A stretch of DNA of 64,000 bases from Mycolicibacterium neoaurum (GTDB lineage Bacteria; Actinomycetota; Actinomycetes; Mycobacteriales; Mycobacteriaceae), in NCBI RefSeq assembly GCF_036946495.1, contig NZ_JAQIIX010000002.1, forward strand, positions 3,720,001-3,784,000. Direction: 5' to 3'. Both the position numbers and the translations under genes were made by a program. The notes below the pieces were generated by a model. That model saw only the letters and a list, made by a program, of their open reading frames with translations, was not told the DNA's origin and did no database searches. This document shows positions 49,925-56,617 of the stretch, one piece after another. The first letter of the stretch is position 1, and each line of letters begins with the position of its first letter.

Positions 49925-50625
49925 AGCGGGTGGCGTTGCTCGCCGCAGGCGTCGCGCTGACCGTGCTGGTCGCCGTGCAGGTCGGTACCGAACCGGGTGC
50001 GGGCTCTTCCCGTTTCGTCGCCGAGGCCGATACGCCGACGCTGGCGCTCGGCGCCGATGTCCTGGCGGGCGTCACCGAGATTCCATCCCGGGTGCGCGGA
50101 CACGATTACCGCCGCGACGCCTTCGGTGAGTCCTGGGATGACGACAACGACGCACCCGGCGGTCGCAACGGTTGCGATACCCGCAACGACATCCTCGATC
50201 GCGATTTGATCGAGAAGTCCTACGTCTCGATCAAGCGTTGTCCGACCGCGGTGGCTACCGGTACGTTGGTCGATCCTTATACCAACGAGACCATCGCGTT
50301 CGTGCGTGGCAACCAGATCGGTGCCTCGGTGCAGATCGACCACATCGTGCCGTTGGCGTTGGCCTGGGATCTCGGTGCCAGGAATTGGCCGGATGATCTG
50401 CGACTGCGGTTCGCCAATGACCCCGCGAATCTGATCGCCGTCGCCGGTGGCGCCAATCAGGACAAGGGTGACAGTGAGCCGGCGGTGTGGATGCCGCCCA
50501 ACCGCGCGTTCTGGTGCCAGTACGCGGTGCAGTTCGCCGAGGTTCTGCGTGGTTACCGGTTGCCCGTCGATATGTCCTCGGCGCGGGTGTTGCGCGAGGC
50601 GGCGGCGACCTGCCCGATCGGCTAG
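49921..50625 (+). CDS. Exported HNH-type nuclease-like protein (Rv2972c-like)
   Basis: The 234-residue protein has an N-terminal signal or anchor (VALLAAGVALTVLVAVQVG) and an HNH/DUF1524-type core: QIDHIVPLALAWDLG, then NDPANLIAVAGGANQDKGD, where His and Asn residues form the expected beta-beta-metal site. Two to four cysteines (GCDTR, KRCP, FWCQY, ATCP) suggest disulfides. It may degrade extracellular DNA or act as a toxin-like nuclease, but no immunity gene is seen. It is translationally coupled to recG. Confidence 0.83.
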   Translation: MKRVALLAAGVALTVLVAVQVGTEPGAGSSRFVAEADTPTLALGADVLAGVTEIPSRVRGHDYRRDAFGESWDDDNDAPGGRNGCDTRNDILDRDLIEKSYVSIKRCPTAVATGTLVDPYTNETIAFVRGNQIGASVQIDHIVPLALAWDLGARNWPDDLRLRFANDPANLIAVAGGANQDKGDSEPAVWMPPNRAFWCQYAVQFAEVLRGYRLPVDMSSARVLREAAATCPIG

Positions 50626-50772
50626 GACGCGCCGGTTTCGGGTCGCCGAAACACACCGTCAGGCGTCGCGACAAACATTCTCAGGAACCGCGCGTGTCCC
50701 GTTCGGCTGACCAAATTCAGTTGCGTGGGCTCCCAAAGTTGTTGTTGTAGAACACCTTTGAAAAGTCCCAGG

Positions 50773-50801
50773 TTGCACGCCGGGGCGGCCTGGGCTAACC
50801 T
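50773..50801 (+). promoter_or_regulatory. Promoter of the manganese riboswitch transcript
   Basis: TTGCAC (50773-50778) and TAACCT (50796-50801) are 17 bp apart. Predicted initiation near 50808 falls just before the riboswitch P1 stem. The 50626-50772 part of the intergenic region shows nothing further. Confidence 0.6.
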
Positions 50802-50804
50802 CGT

Positions 50805-50922
50805 CTGCAGCGAAGGGGAGTAGCCCCCAATCGGGTGATCGACATACTGGACCGCCGGCAATTGGCCGGACGTCCCGGTCATCTGGACCGACGACAGTCG
50901 GTGGACGAGACCTTCGGCCGTA
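50805..50922 (+). ncRNA. yybP-ykoY manganese-sensing riboswitch
   Basis: The region has the class landmarks in order: P1 arm CGAAGG (50811-50816), the conserved GGGGAGTAG, then GACATACTGGACC, TCATCTGGACCG, and the closing GACGAGACCTTCGG whose CCTTCG (50911-50916) pairs with P1. yybP-ykoY aptamers bind Mn2+ and switch on metal exporters. A downstream hairpin, GGCTGCCG (50937-50944) with CGGCAGCC (50966-50973), lies just before the ribosome site and may be the expression platform. Confidence 0.85.
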
Positions 50923-50992
50923 TGAAGCCAATTGATGGCTGCCGGCCGGAGTGCACTGCTCTCCACGGCAGCCTGTGATCTGGGAGGTTCGC

Positions 50993-51721
50993 GTGCTGTC
51001 CGCCTTGGTGCTCAGCTTTGCCGTCATCTTCATCGCCGAGCTCGGTGACAAAACCCAACTGGTGGCGATGACATTCGCGTTGCGATACCGGTGGTGGGTC
51101 GTGCTGGCCGCGATCACCGCGGCGACGACTGTCGTGCATGTGCTCTCGGTGGCGATCGGGCACTATCTGGGTGCGGCACTCCCCGGGCACCTGCTCGGCC
51201 TGATCGCGGGTGTGATGTTCATCTTCTTCGGTGCCTGGACGTTGCGCGGTGACAAGCTCAGCGATGAAGAGGCCAGCGTCGCGCAGCGGGCCACCGCGCC
51301 GGCGTTCTTCGTGGTGACGTCCGCCTTCTTCCTTGCCGAGCTCGGTGACAAGACGATGTTGGCGACGGTCACCTTGGCCGCGGACAACAACTGGGCGGGC
51401 GTGTGGATCGGGTCGACGCTGGGAATGGTGGTCGCCGATGGCCTGGCGATCATCGTCGGCGCGGTGTTGGGTAAGCACCTGCCGGAGCGGATCATCCAGA
51501 TCGGAGCCGCAGCCCTGTTCCTGGTGTTCGGTTCCTTCATGGTGTTGGAGAACGCCTTCCCGGCGGCATCGGTGATCGTCGTCGCCGGCGGCACCGCAGC
51601 GATCCTGGTGGCCACCGTTCTCGCGCTGCGCGCATTGCCGGAGCGGCTGCGGCCCGCGGTGCTACGTCGTCCGGCCGAACCCGCCCGCGACGAGGACGAG
51701 ACACCCACCAGCGCGCGCTGA
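50993..51721 (+). CDS. TMEM165/GDT1 (UPF0016) family metal transporter, probable Mn exporter
   Basis: The 242-residue protein has about six to seven helices arranged as two repeats, each with the cation motif E-x-G-D-K-T (FIAELGDKTQLVAMTF and FLAELGDKTMLATVTL). Bacterial members export Mn2+. The upstream Mn riboswitch supports this. GTG at 50993 follows GGGAGG. The tail is short, charged and cytosolic. Confidence 0.9.
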   Translation: MLSALVLSFAVIFIAELGDKTQLVAMTFALRYRWWVVLAAITAATTVVHVLSVAIGHYLGAALPGHLLGLIAGVMFIFFGAWTLRGDKLSDEEASVAQRATAPAFFVVTSAFFLAELGDKTMLATVTLAADNNWAGVWIGSTLGMVVADGLAIIVGAVLGKHLPERIIQIGAAALFLVFGSFMVLENAFPAASVIVVAGGTAAILVATVLALRALPERLRPAVLRRPAEPARDEDETPTSAR

Positions 51722-51738
51722 CCGCGTGCTGCGGCGCT

Positions 51739-52152
51739 TCACTCGGTGAGGTTCCGAATGAGTGTCCAATGGTTGCCGTTGTGGTCGCGACGATAGGACA
51801 GCTCATCGAGCACGCGGTGGGCGATCGCCAGGCCGCGACCATGTTCGGACATCTCGTCGGGCATCCGCGGCTGGTGCACGTCGATGGGCGCGGGGTGGCC
51901 GTCGTCGGTGAAGATCGTGCGTATCGCGCCCGAGGACAGCTCGACGGTCATCCGTAGATGAACCGGGCTGCCATCACCGGAGTGCTCGATGATGTTGGCC
52001 CCGATCTCCCCGGCGGCCAGATCCATGTGCAACCGCACCATGTCCGGGATGTCCGGGTGATCCGACCACAGCGCGTCCAGGGTCTGCTGGACGGCGGCCA
52101 GGGTGTCGGGCCCGGTGACGGTGTCCAGGACGAACTTCTCAGGTGTGGTCAT
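51739..52152 (-). CDS. RsbW-like anti-sigma factor kinase (HATPase_c)
   Basis: The 137-residue GHKL ATPase domain has HMDLAAGEIGANIIEHSGDG (N box), TIFTDDGHPAP (G1) and MSEHGRGLAIAHRVLDELSY (G2). Such proteins hold a sigma factor and phosphorylate a STAS antagonist. ATG at 52152 overlaps the upstream STAS gene by 14 bases. No sigma-factor gene is in the window, so its target is elsewhere. It converges with the TMEM165 gene. Confidence 0.88.
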   Translation of the reverse strand: MTTPEKFVLDTVTGPDTLAAVQQTLDALWSDHPDIPDMVRLHMDLAAGEIGANIIEHSGDGSPVHLRMTVELSSGAIRTIFTDDGHPAPIDVHQPRMPDEMSEHGRGLAIAHRVLDELSYRRDHNGNHWTLIRNLTE

Positions 52153-52510
52153 CGAAGGCACTCTCGGCCTCTGCATGGGCGCGCAGCACGCGATTGAGGT
52201 TGGTCAGCTCCAAGACCGAGGTCACCTGCCGGGACGGCGCGGCGATGCGAAGATCGCCACCTGCCTGGCGGGCGACCTTCAGTCCGGATATCAATGCTCC
52301 GAGTCCGGAGGAGTCGATGAAATCGACGCCGCTGAGGTCGACGACCACGCGGGTGTGCCCGTCCTCGACCAGCGAGTGAAGCTGTTTGCGCAGACCTGGT
52401 GCGGCCACCATGTTGACGCGGCCGGTCGGGAGGCAGCCGGGACCCCAGTCGCGCACATCCGGATAGATTGGACCGAGGTAGCCATCCAGCAGTCGGATTG
52501 AGGTGGGCAT
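52139..52510 (-). CDS. Anti-sigma factor antagonist (STAS domain)
   Basis: The 123-residue protein has a clear STAS core, NMVAAPGLRKQLHSLVEDGH then VVVDLSGVDFIDSSGLGALI, with the phosphorylatable Ser pair in DSSGLG. It is the partner of the downstream HATPase. The first 30 residues (MPTSIRLLDG ... GCLPTGR) are less typical. The ATG at 52510 overlaps the ATG of the divergent blaI-like gene by two bases, so the true start may be GTG at 52456, giving RDWGPGCLPTGR as N-terminus. Confidence 0.82.
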   Translation of the reverse strand: MPTSIRLLDGYLGPIYPDVRDWGPGCLPTGRVNMVAAPGLRKQLHSLVEDGHTRVVVDLSGVDFIDSSGLGALISGLKVARQAGGDLRIAAPSRQVTSVLELTNLNRVLRAHAEAESAFDDHT

Positions 52511-52880
52511 GCAGCAGCGCGGTCTGGGAGATCTCGAAGCGACGGTCATGGACCGCGTCTGGGCGTCCGCTGACGGAGCCACCGTCCGCGACATCTTCGA
52601 ACAGCTCGCCGATGCTCGCCAGATTGCCTACACGACAGTGCTGTCCACGATGGACAACCTCTACCGCAAGGGGTGGGTCCGCCGGGACCGCGAGGGTAAG
52701 GCATACCGGTACTGGCCGACCATGACGCGCGAGGAGCGTTCGGCGCAGTTGATGCGTGCGGCGTTCGACTCCGGCGGCAATGCCGAGGCGGTGCTGGCCT
52801 TCTTCGTCGACCAGATGTCGGCGGAGGAGTCGGCGCAACTAAGGGCCGCGCTACGACATGCGCCGAAGCGGCCGCGATGA
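52509..52880 (+). CDS. BlaI/MecI family transcriptional repressor
   Basis: The 123-residue winged-helix protein has LGDLEATVMDRVWASADGAT, YTTVLSTMDNLYRKGWVRRD and KAYRYWPTMTREE. BlaI repressors are removed by an M56 protease sensor. ATG at 52509 is chosen after GAGGTG; GTG at 52503 would add two residues. Its stop overlaps the M56 gene start (ATGA), the standard blaI-blaR layout. Confidence 0.9.
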   Translation: MQQRGLGDLEATVMDRVWASADGATVRDIFEQLADARQIAYTTVLSTMDNLYRKGWVRRDREGKAYRYWPTMTREERSAQLMRAAFDSGGNAEAVLAFFVDQMSAEESAQLRAALRHAPKRPR

Positions 52881-53791
52881 CGATTGCGGCGTATCTGCTG
52901 GCCTATGGCGCGGTACTGATCTGGGCGGCGCCGGCGTTGCTGCACAAGCTGACCGGCGCGGGACTCAATCCTCGACTCGGGGTGGCCGCCTGGCTCACCG
53001 CCATCGCGGCGGTGGTGTTGGCCTGGTCGGTCTCGGTGCTGGTGATCGTGAGCGCGGCGGTCAGCGGACTACCCGGCTCGGCGACGATCGTGTTGTGCCT
53101 GGAGATGATCGGTGTGCCGGAGCGGTCGCTGACCCCCGGGTCGACGAGTCTGGCTCTACTGATCGTTGCCGGTGCGGTGATCTCGACGATGGTGGGGATC
53201 AGGGTGGCTCGCGCGGTGGCAGGCTTTCGGGCGCGCAGCGCCGAACATGCCCGAGCCGCCCGCATCATCGGCACGCCGACCGACCGGCAGGACGTCTTCG
53301 TCATCGACGCCGACCGCGCCGCGGCGTACTGCGTCGCCGGCCGTCCGCACGCCATCGTGCTCACCACCGCCGCGGTGCACGCCCTGGATGAGGCTCAGCT
53401 GGGTGCCGTGCTCGCCCACGAGCAGGCGCATCTGGCCGGACGCCATCACCACCTGCTGATGGTCTTGCGGGCGCTGTCGCACAGTCTTTCCCGGCTCCCG
53501 CTGTTCACCCGTGGTGTCGGCGCGGTTGCCGCGCTGTTGGAGATGTGCGCCGACGACACCGCGGCGCGCAGGCACGGTCGCGGGGTTTTGATCGCCGGGA
53601 TGGTCAAACTCGCCGGTCCCGCGCCGGTTGGCGGGTTGTCCGTCGGCTCCCACGCCGTCCACGCCAGGGTTGCCCGACTGCGCGAGCCCGCCGGAGCCCT
53701 GACTACCGGCTGCCACCAGATCCTCACGGTGGCGGTCATCGCGGCGACCGTGTGCGCGCCGGTGCTGATCAATCTGTTGTGTCAGCACTGA
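52877..53791 (+). CDS. M56 family membrane metallopeptidase (BlaR-like protease without sensor)
   Basis: The 304-residue membrane protein has two to three N-terminal helices, then the zinc site His181-Glu182-Gln-Ala-His185 (LAHEQAHLAGRHHH) and a downstream LEMCADDTAARRHG acidic ligand segment, and a final helix. Unlike BlaR1 it has no C-terminal penicillin-binding domain. It probably cleaves the adjacent BlaI-type repressor. The stop abuts the convergent Ldt stop as TGATCA. Confidence 0.88.
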   Translation: MTIAAYLLAYGAVLIWAAPALLHKLTGAGLNPRLGVAAWLTAIAAVVLAWSVSVLVIVSAAVSGLPGSATIVLCLEMIGVPERSLTPGSTSLALLIVAGAVISTMVGIRVARAVAGFRARSAEHARAARIIGTPTDRQDVFVIDADRAAAYCVAGRPHAIVLTTAAVHALDEAQLGAVLAHEQAHLAGRHHHLLMVLRALSHSLSRLPLFTRGVGAVAALLEMCADDTAARRHGRGVLIAGMVKLAGPAPVGGLSVGSHAVHARVARLREPAGALTTGCHQILTVAVIAATVCAPVLINLLCQH

Positions 53792-55015
53792 TCACAGGTT
53801 GGCGTTGCCCGCCTTCCACTGCGGCCACGGAATGTTCCAGTCGCCGAGTCCGTCGGTACCCGACAGGGTCGGCCCGACAGTGTTGACCACCTCGACGATA
53901 TCGCCGCGTTTGGTGTTGTCGTAGAACCACTTCGCGTTCTCTGTACTGGCGTTGAGGCACCCATGGCTGACGTTGGCGTACCCCTGGCTGCCCACCGACC
54001 ACGGGGCCGCGTGCACGAAAATCCCGCTGTAGGACATCCGCGTGGCCCAGTTCACCTCCGTGCGATACCCGTCCGGTGAGTTGACCGGGACGCCGTAGGT
54101 CGACGAGTCCATCACCATGAACGGCAACCGTTCGGCGACGATGTACACCCCGTTGTCGGTGGGGGTGGCGTTCTTACCCATGGATATCGGGATCGTCTTG
54201 GCCACCGCACCGTTGATGCGCACGGTCAGCGACTTGGTGCTGTCGTCGGCGATGGCGATGACCTCATCGCCGATGGTGAACCGGCTACTGACATTGTCCT
54301 GCCCGAACAGCCCGTCACCCAGATCCACGCCATAGGTGCGCACCTGAACCTCGACCTCGGTACCGGGCTTCCAGTATTCGGCTGGGCGCCAGCGGACCTC
54401 GCGGGAGTTGAGCCAATAGAACGCGCCTTCCACCGGTGGGTTGGTGGTGACGGTGATGGCTTCCTGGGCGGCCAATCGATCCGGGATCGGTTCGTCGAAG
54501 CTGACCGCGACCGGCTGTCCCACCCCGACCACCTCACCGTTGCCAGGTATCACATACGGCATGGTGAGGTTCTGCGGGGAATGCGTCTCGAACTTCGCCG
54601 TGGTGGCGGTGCGACCGCCGAGGCCGAGCGCCTCGGCGTGCAGTGTGTACTGACGGTTGTAGCCGAGCGGCTCCGCCGAACGCCAGCTGACCCCGTCGGG
54701 ACTCAGCTCACTCTTCACGACCCGGCCCTGTTCGTTGACCAAGGTCACGTTGTCCAGCACGCCGGCCTCGGCGCGCACCGTCACCGGTGTCTCGACCGGA
54801 ACACCGATCGCGCCGTCGTTGACCGACATGCGTAGTTCGGGCACCAGCAGATCGCCGTAGGGAGTGCCCTTTTCGGCAATCGTCTCCGGTTGCGCCACCG
54901 GTGCCGGCCGGCTGCCGCAGCCGGTCATGCCGATGACCACAGCGCACAGCGTGAGCAGGCAGACAACCGCGCTCATGACGCTGCGCCGCCGCCCGGTGGC
55001 CTGGACTCGTCCCAT
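53792..55015 (-). CDS. L,D-transpeptidase lipoprotein (LdtMt2-like)
   Basis: This enzyme forms 3-3 crosslinks in peptidoglycan. The 407-residue protein has a lipoprotein signal (AVVIGMTGC, Cys about residue 33), two immunoglobulin-like domains (about residues 50-250) and a YkuD catalytic domain with FVHAAPWSVGSQ and the nucleophile Cys in NVSHGCLNAS, then DWNIPWPQWKAGNA. Length and ends closely match the Ldt2 class. Neighbouring BlaI/M56 and beta-lactamase-like genes point to a wall-stress setting. Confidence 0.93.
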   Translation of the reverse strand: MGRVQATGRRRSVMSAVVCLLTLCAVVIGMTGCGSRPAPVAQPETIAEKGTPYGDLLVPELRMSVNDGAIGVPVETPVTVRAEAGVLDNVTLVNEQGRVVKSELSPDGVSWRSAEPLGYNRQYTLHAEALGLGGRTATTAKFETHSPQNLTMPYVIPGNGEVVGVGQPVAVSFDEPIPDRLAAQEAITVTTNPPVEGAFYWLNSREVRWRPAEYWKPGTEVEVQVRTYGVDLGDGLFGQDNVSSRFTIGDEVIAIADDSTKSLTVRINGAVAKTIPISMGKNATPTDNGVYIVAERLPFMVMDSSTYGVPVNSPDGYRTEVNWATRMSYSGIFVHAAPWSVGSQGYANVSHGCLNASTENAKWFYDNTKRGDIVEVVNTVGPTLSGTDGLGDWNIPWPQWKAGNANL

Positions 55016-55119
55016 GGCTCTAGTTCCCGTCCGCTCGTCTGGGGTTGCGTTACCATCCTACGGACTTGGTACGTAGATGCAGGTCCGGCGTGTGCGCCGG
55101 TGCCGGTGGGGGAGGTGTG

Positions 55120-55779
55120 GTGCTGAAGACCCCGATAGGCCGGACGCTGTTGACCGCTGCCGTGGTCATCATCGTCGCCGCCAGCGGCATCTCCATGTTG
55201 GTGCTGTGCACCGGCGAAGGGCCGGAACGGCTGCCGTCCGCCACCGGTGGTGTGGAGGTGGTCCGCCCCGACAGTCACCGTCTCGACGATCCACCCGACG
55301 CCACGGTGACGTTCGTCGAATTCCTGGATTTCGAATGCGAGGGATGCCGGGCCGCGTACCCGATCGTCGAGCGGTTGCGCACTGAGTACGGCGATCGGGT
55401 CGAATTCGTGTTGCGGTACTTCCCGCTTCCGGGCCACGTCAACGCCGAACGTGCGGCCCGCGCGGTCGAGGCGGCCGCACGTCAGGGTCGTCTGGAGGCC
55501 ATGTATCGCATGATGTATGAGACCCAGCCGCAATGGGGCGAACGTCCGACGCCCGCCGATGACGTATTCCGCGGCTTCGCCGAGCAATTGGGCCTGGACA
55601 TGGCCCGATTCGACAGTGACTATGTCGACCCCGAGACCGCCCGGCGGATCCGTCGGGATGTCGAGGATGGTGTGGCGCTCGGCGTGCACGGCACGCCGAC
55701 GTTCTTCATCGACGGTCAGCAGATTCCTGTGTACCGGACCGAAGATCTCCGCGAAGCGCTGGAGCGTGCACTTGACTAG
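55120..55779 (+). CDS. DsbA-like thioredoxin-fold protein, membrane-anchored
   Basis: The 219-residue protein has one N-terminal helix (LLTAAVVIIVAASGISMLVL) and a DsbA/thioredoxin domain with CxxC Cys73-Glu-Gly-Cys76 (FLDFECEGCRAAYPI) and the cis-Pro segment GVHGTPTFFIDG. It probably oxidises or isomerises disulfides in exported proteins. GTG at 55120 is chosen with GGGGGAGG upstream; GTG at 55117 is adjacent. It overlaps the next gene by eight bases. Confidence 0.85.
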   Translation: MLKTPIGRTLLTAAVVIIVAASGISMLVLCTGEGPERLPSATGGVEVVRPDSHRLDDPPDATVTFVEFLDFECEGCRAAYPIVERLRTEYGDRVEFVLRYFPLPGHVNAERAARAVEAAARQGRLEAMYRMMYETQPQWGERPTPADDVFRGFAEQLGLDMARFDSDYVDPETARRIRRDVEDGVALGVHGTPTFFIDGQQIPVYRTEDLREALERALD

Positions 55780-56614
55780 GGCGCCGCGCACCGTGTCTGT
55801 GTTGCGTCGTGTCGTGATCGTGCTGCTGTCGCTGATGTTGATGGCGTCGACCGAACGGGCGGTGGCGTCGGCGGACTGCCCGGCCGGGGAAGCGCAGTGT
55901 GCCCTGCGTGAGCGCCTGGTGGCCGCCGAGAACTATCTGGTCGACCGGCCCGGCACGGTCGGATTCGTGTTGCGAGACAGAGCCACCGGCGCCAAGTACC
56001 GCAACGCGAACGCCGCCACACCCATCTGGACGGCATCGACGATCAAGCTGGCGATGGTGGCCGACCTGTTGTCGCGAGAACAATCGGGAACGGTGCGCCT
56101 GACGGCCACCGATCGCGAGCAGATGGTCGCAATGCTCCGAAACTCTGACAATGCTGCCGCCGACGCACTGTGGTCGGAGTACGGCGGCGCCGCAAACGTC
56201 TTCAACGCCAACTTCCCGCGCTACGGCATGACCGGGGTCCGGCCGCAGCCGGGGTTCGGCGACGTCTACCCGTACTGGGGATTCCAAAAGAGCACGGCCG
56301 ACGATTTCGACGCCCTGATGAATTACGTCCTCGACAAGCTGAGCCCGGCCAATTCCAGCGCCGTGGTGGCCGAGATGCAGCGTGTGGAGGGCGCTCAGCG
56401 GTGGGGTGTGTGGGGCGCCGGTCCGGCGATGGCGCCAGGAGCGAAGAACGGTTGGTCCCAGGAGCAGGGCGGCTGGGTGGTCAACAGTGTCGGCTTCGCC
56501 GGGCCACGGCAGCGCTACACACTGTCGATCATGAATGCCCTCGGCGGCGAGGGCGGCTACGACGACGGCGTCGAAACCACCACGAATCTGGCGCGAATTC
56601 TGCTGTCTCCGTAG
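55772..56614 (+). CDS. Exported class A beta-lactamase-like serine hydrolase
   Basis: A protein of about 280 residues has a signal peptide (VVIVLLSLMLMASTERAVAS) and a penicillin-binding fold with Ser89-Thr-Ile-Lys92 (SxxK), Ser125-Asp-Asn127 (SDN) and Lys225-Asn-Gly227 in place of KTG. No omega-loop ExxLN motif is obvious, so hydrolysis of beta-lactams is doubtful and a wall role is possible. TTG at 55772 follows GGAG at suitable distance; GTG at 55766 or 55793 are alternatives. It is coupled to the DsbA-like gene. Confidence 0.78.
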   Translation: MTRAPRTVSVLRRVVIVLLSLMLMASTERAVASADCPAGEAQCALRERLVAAENYLVDRPGTVGFVLRDRATGAKYRNANAATPIWTASTIKLAMVADLLSREQSGTVRLTATDREQMVAMLRNSDNAAADALWSEYGGAANVFNANFPRYGMTGVRPQPGFGDVYPYWGFQKSTADDFDALMNYVLDKLSPANSSAVVAEMQRVEGAQRWGVWGAGPAMAPGAKNGWSQEQGGWVVNSVGFAGPRQRYTLSIMNALGGEGGYDDGVETTTNLARILLSP

Positions 56615-56617
56615 CGC

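Noticed and set aside
49921..50625. HNH protein as a polymorphic toxin with an immunity gene
   Set aside because: The next gene is a riboswitch-controlled metal transporter and no small immunity-like gene is present.
52139..52510. Frameshift near the N-terminus of the STAS gene (another frame starts MATSVQSIRM)
   Set aside because: The alternative frame loses the STAS core at once, and the annotated frame is continuous; a start-codon error is the simpler explanation.
55120..55779. DsbA-like protein as a lipoprotein
   Set aside because: The cysteine after the helix is in SMLVLC, which lacks the small residue needed before a lipobox Cys; a membrane anchor is more likely.
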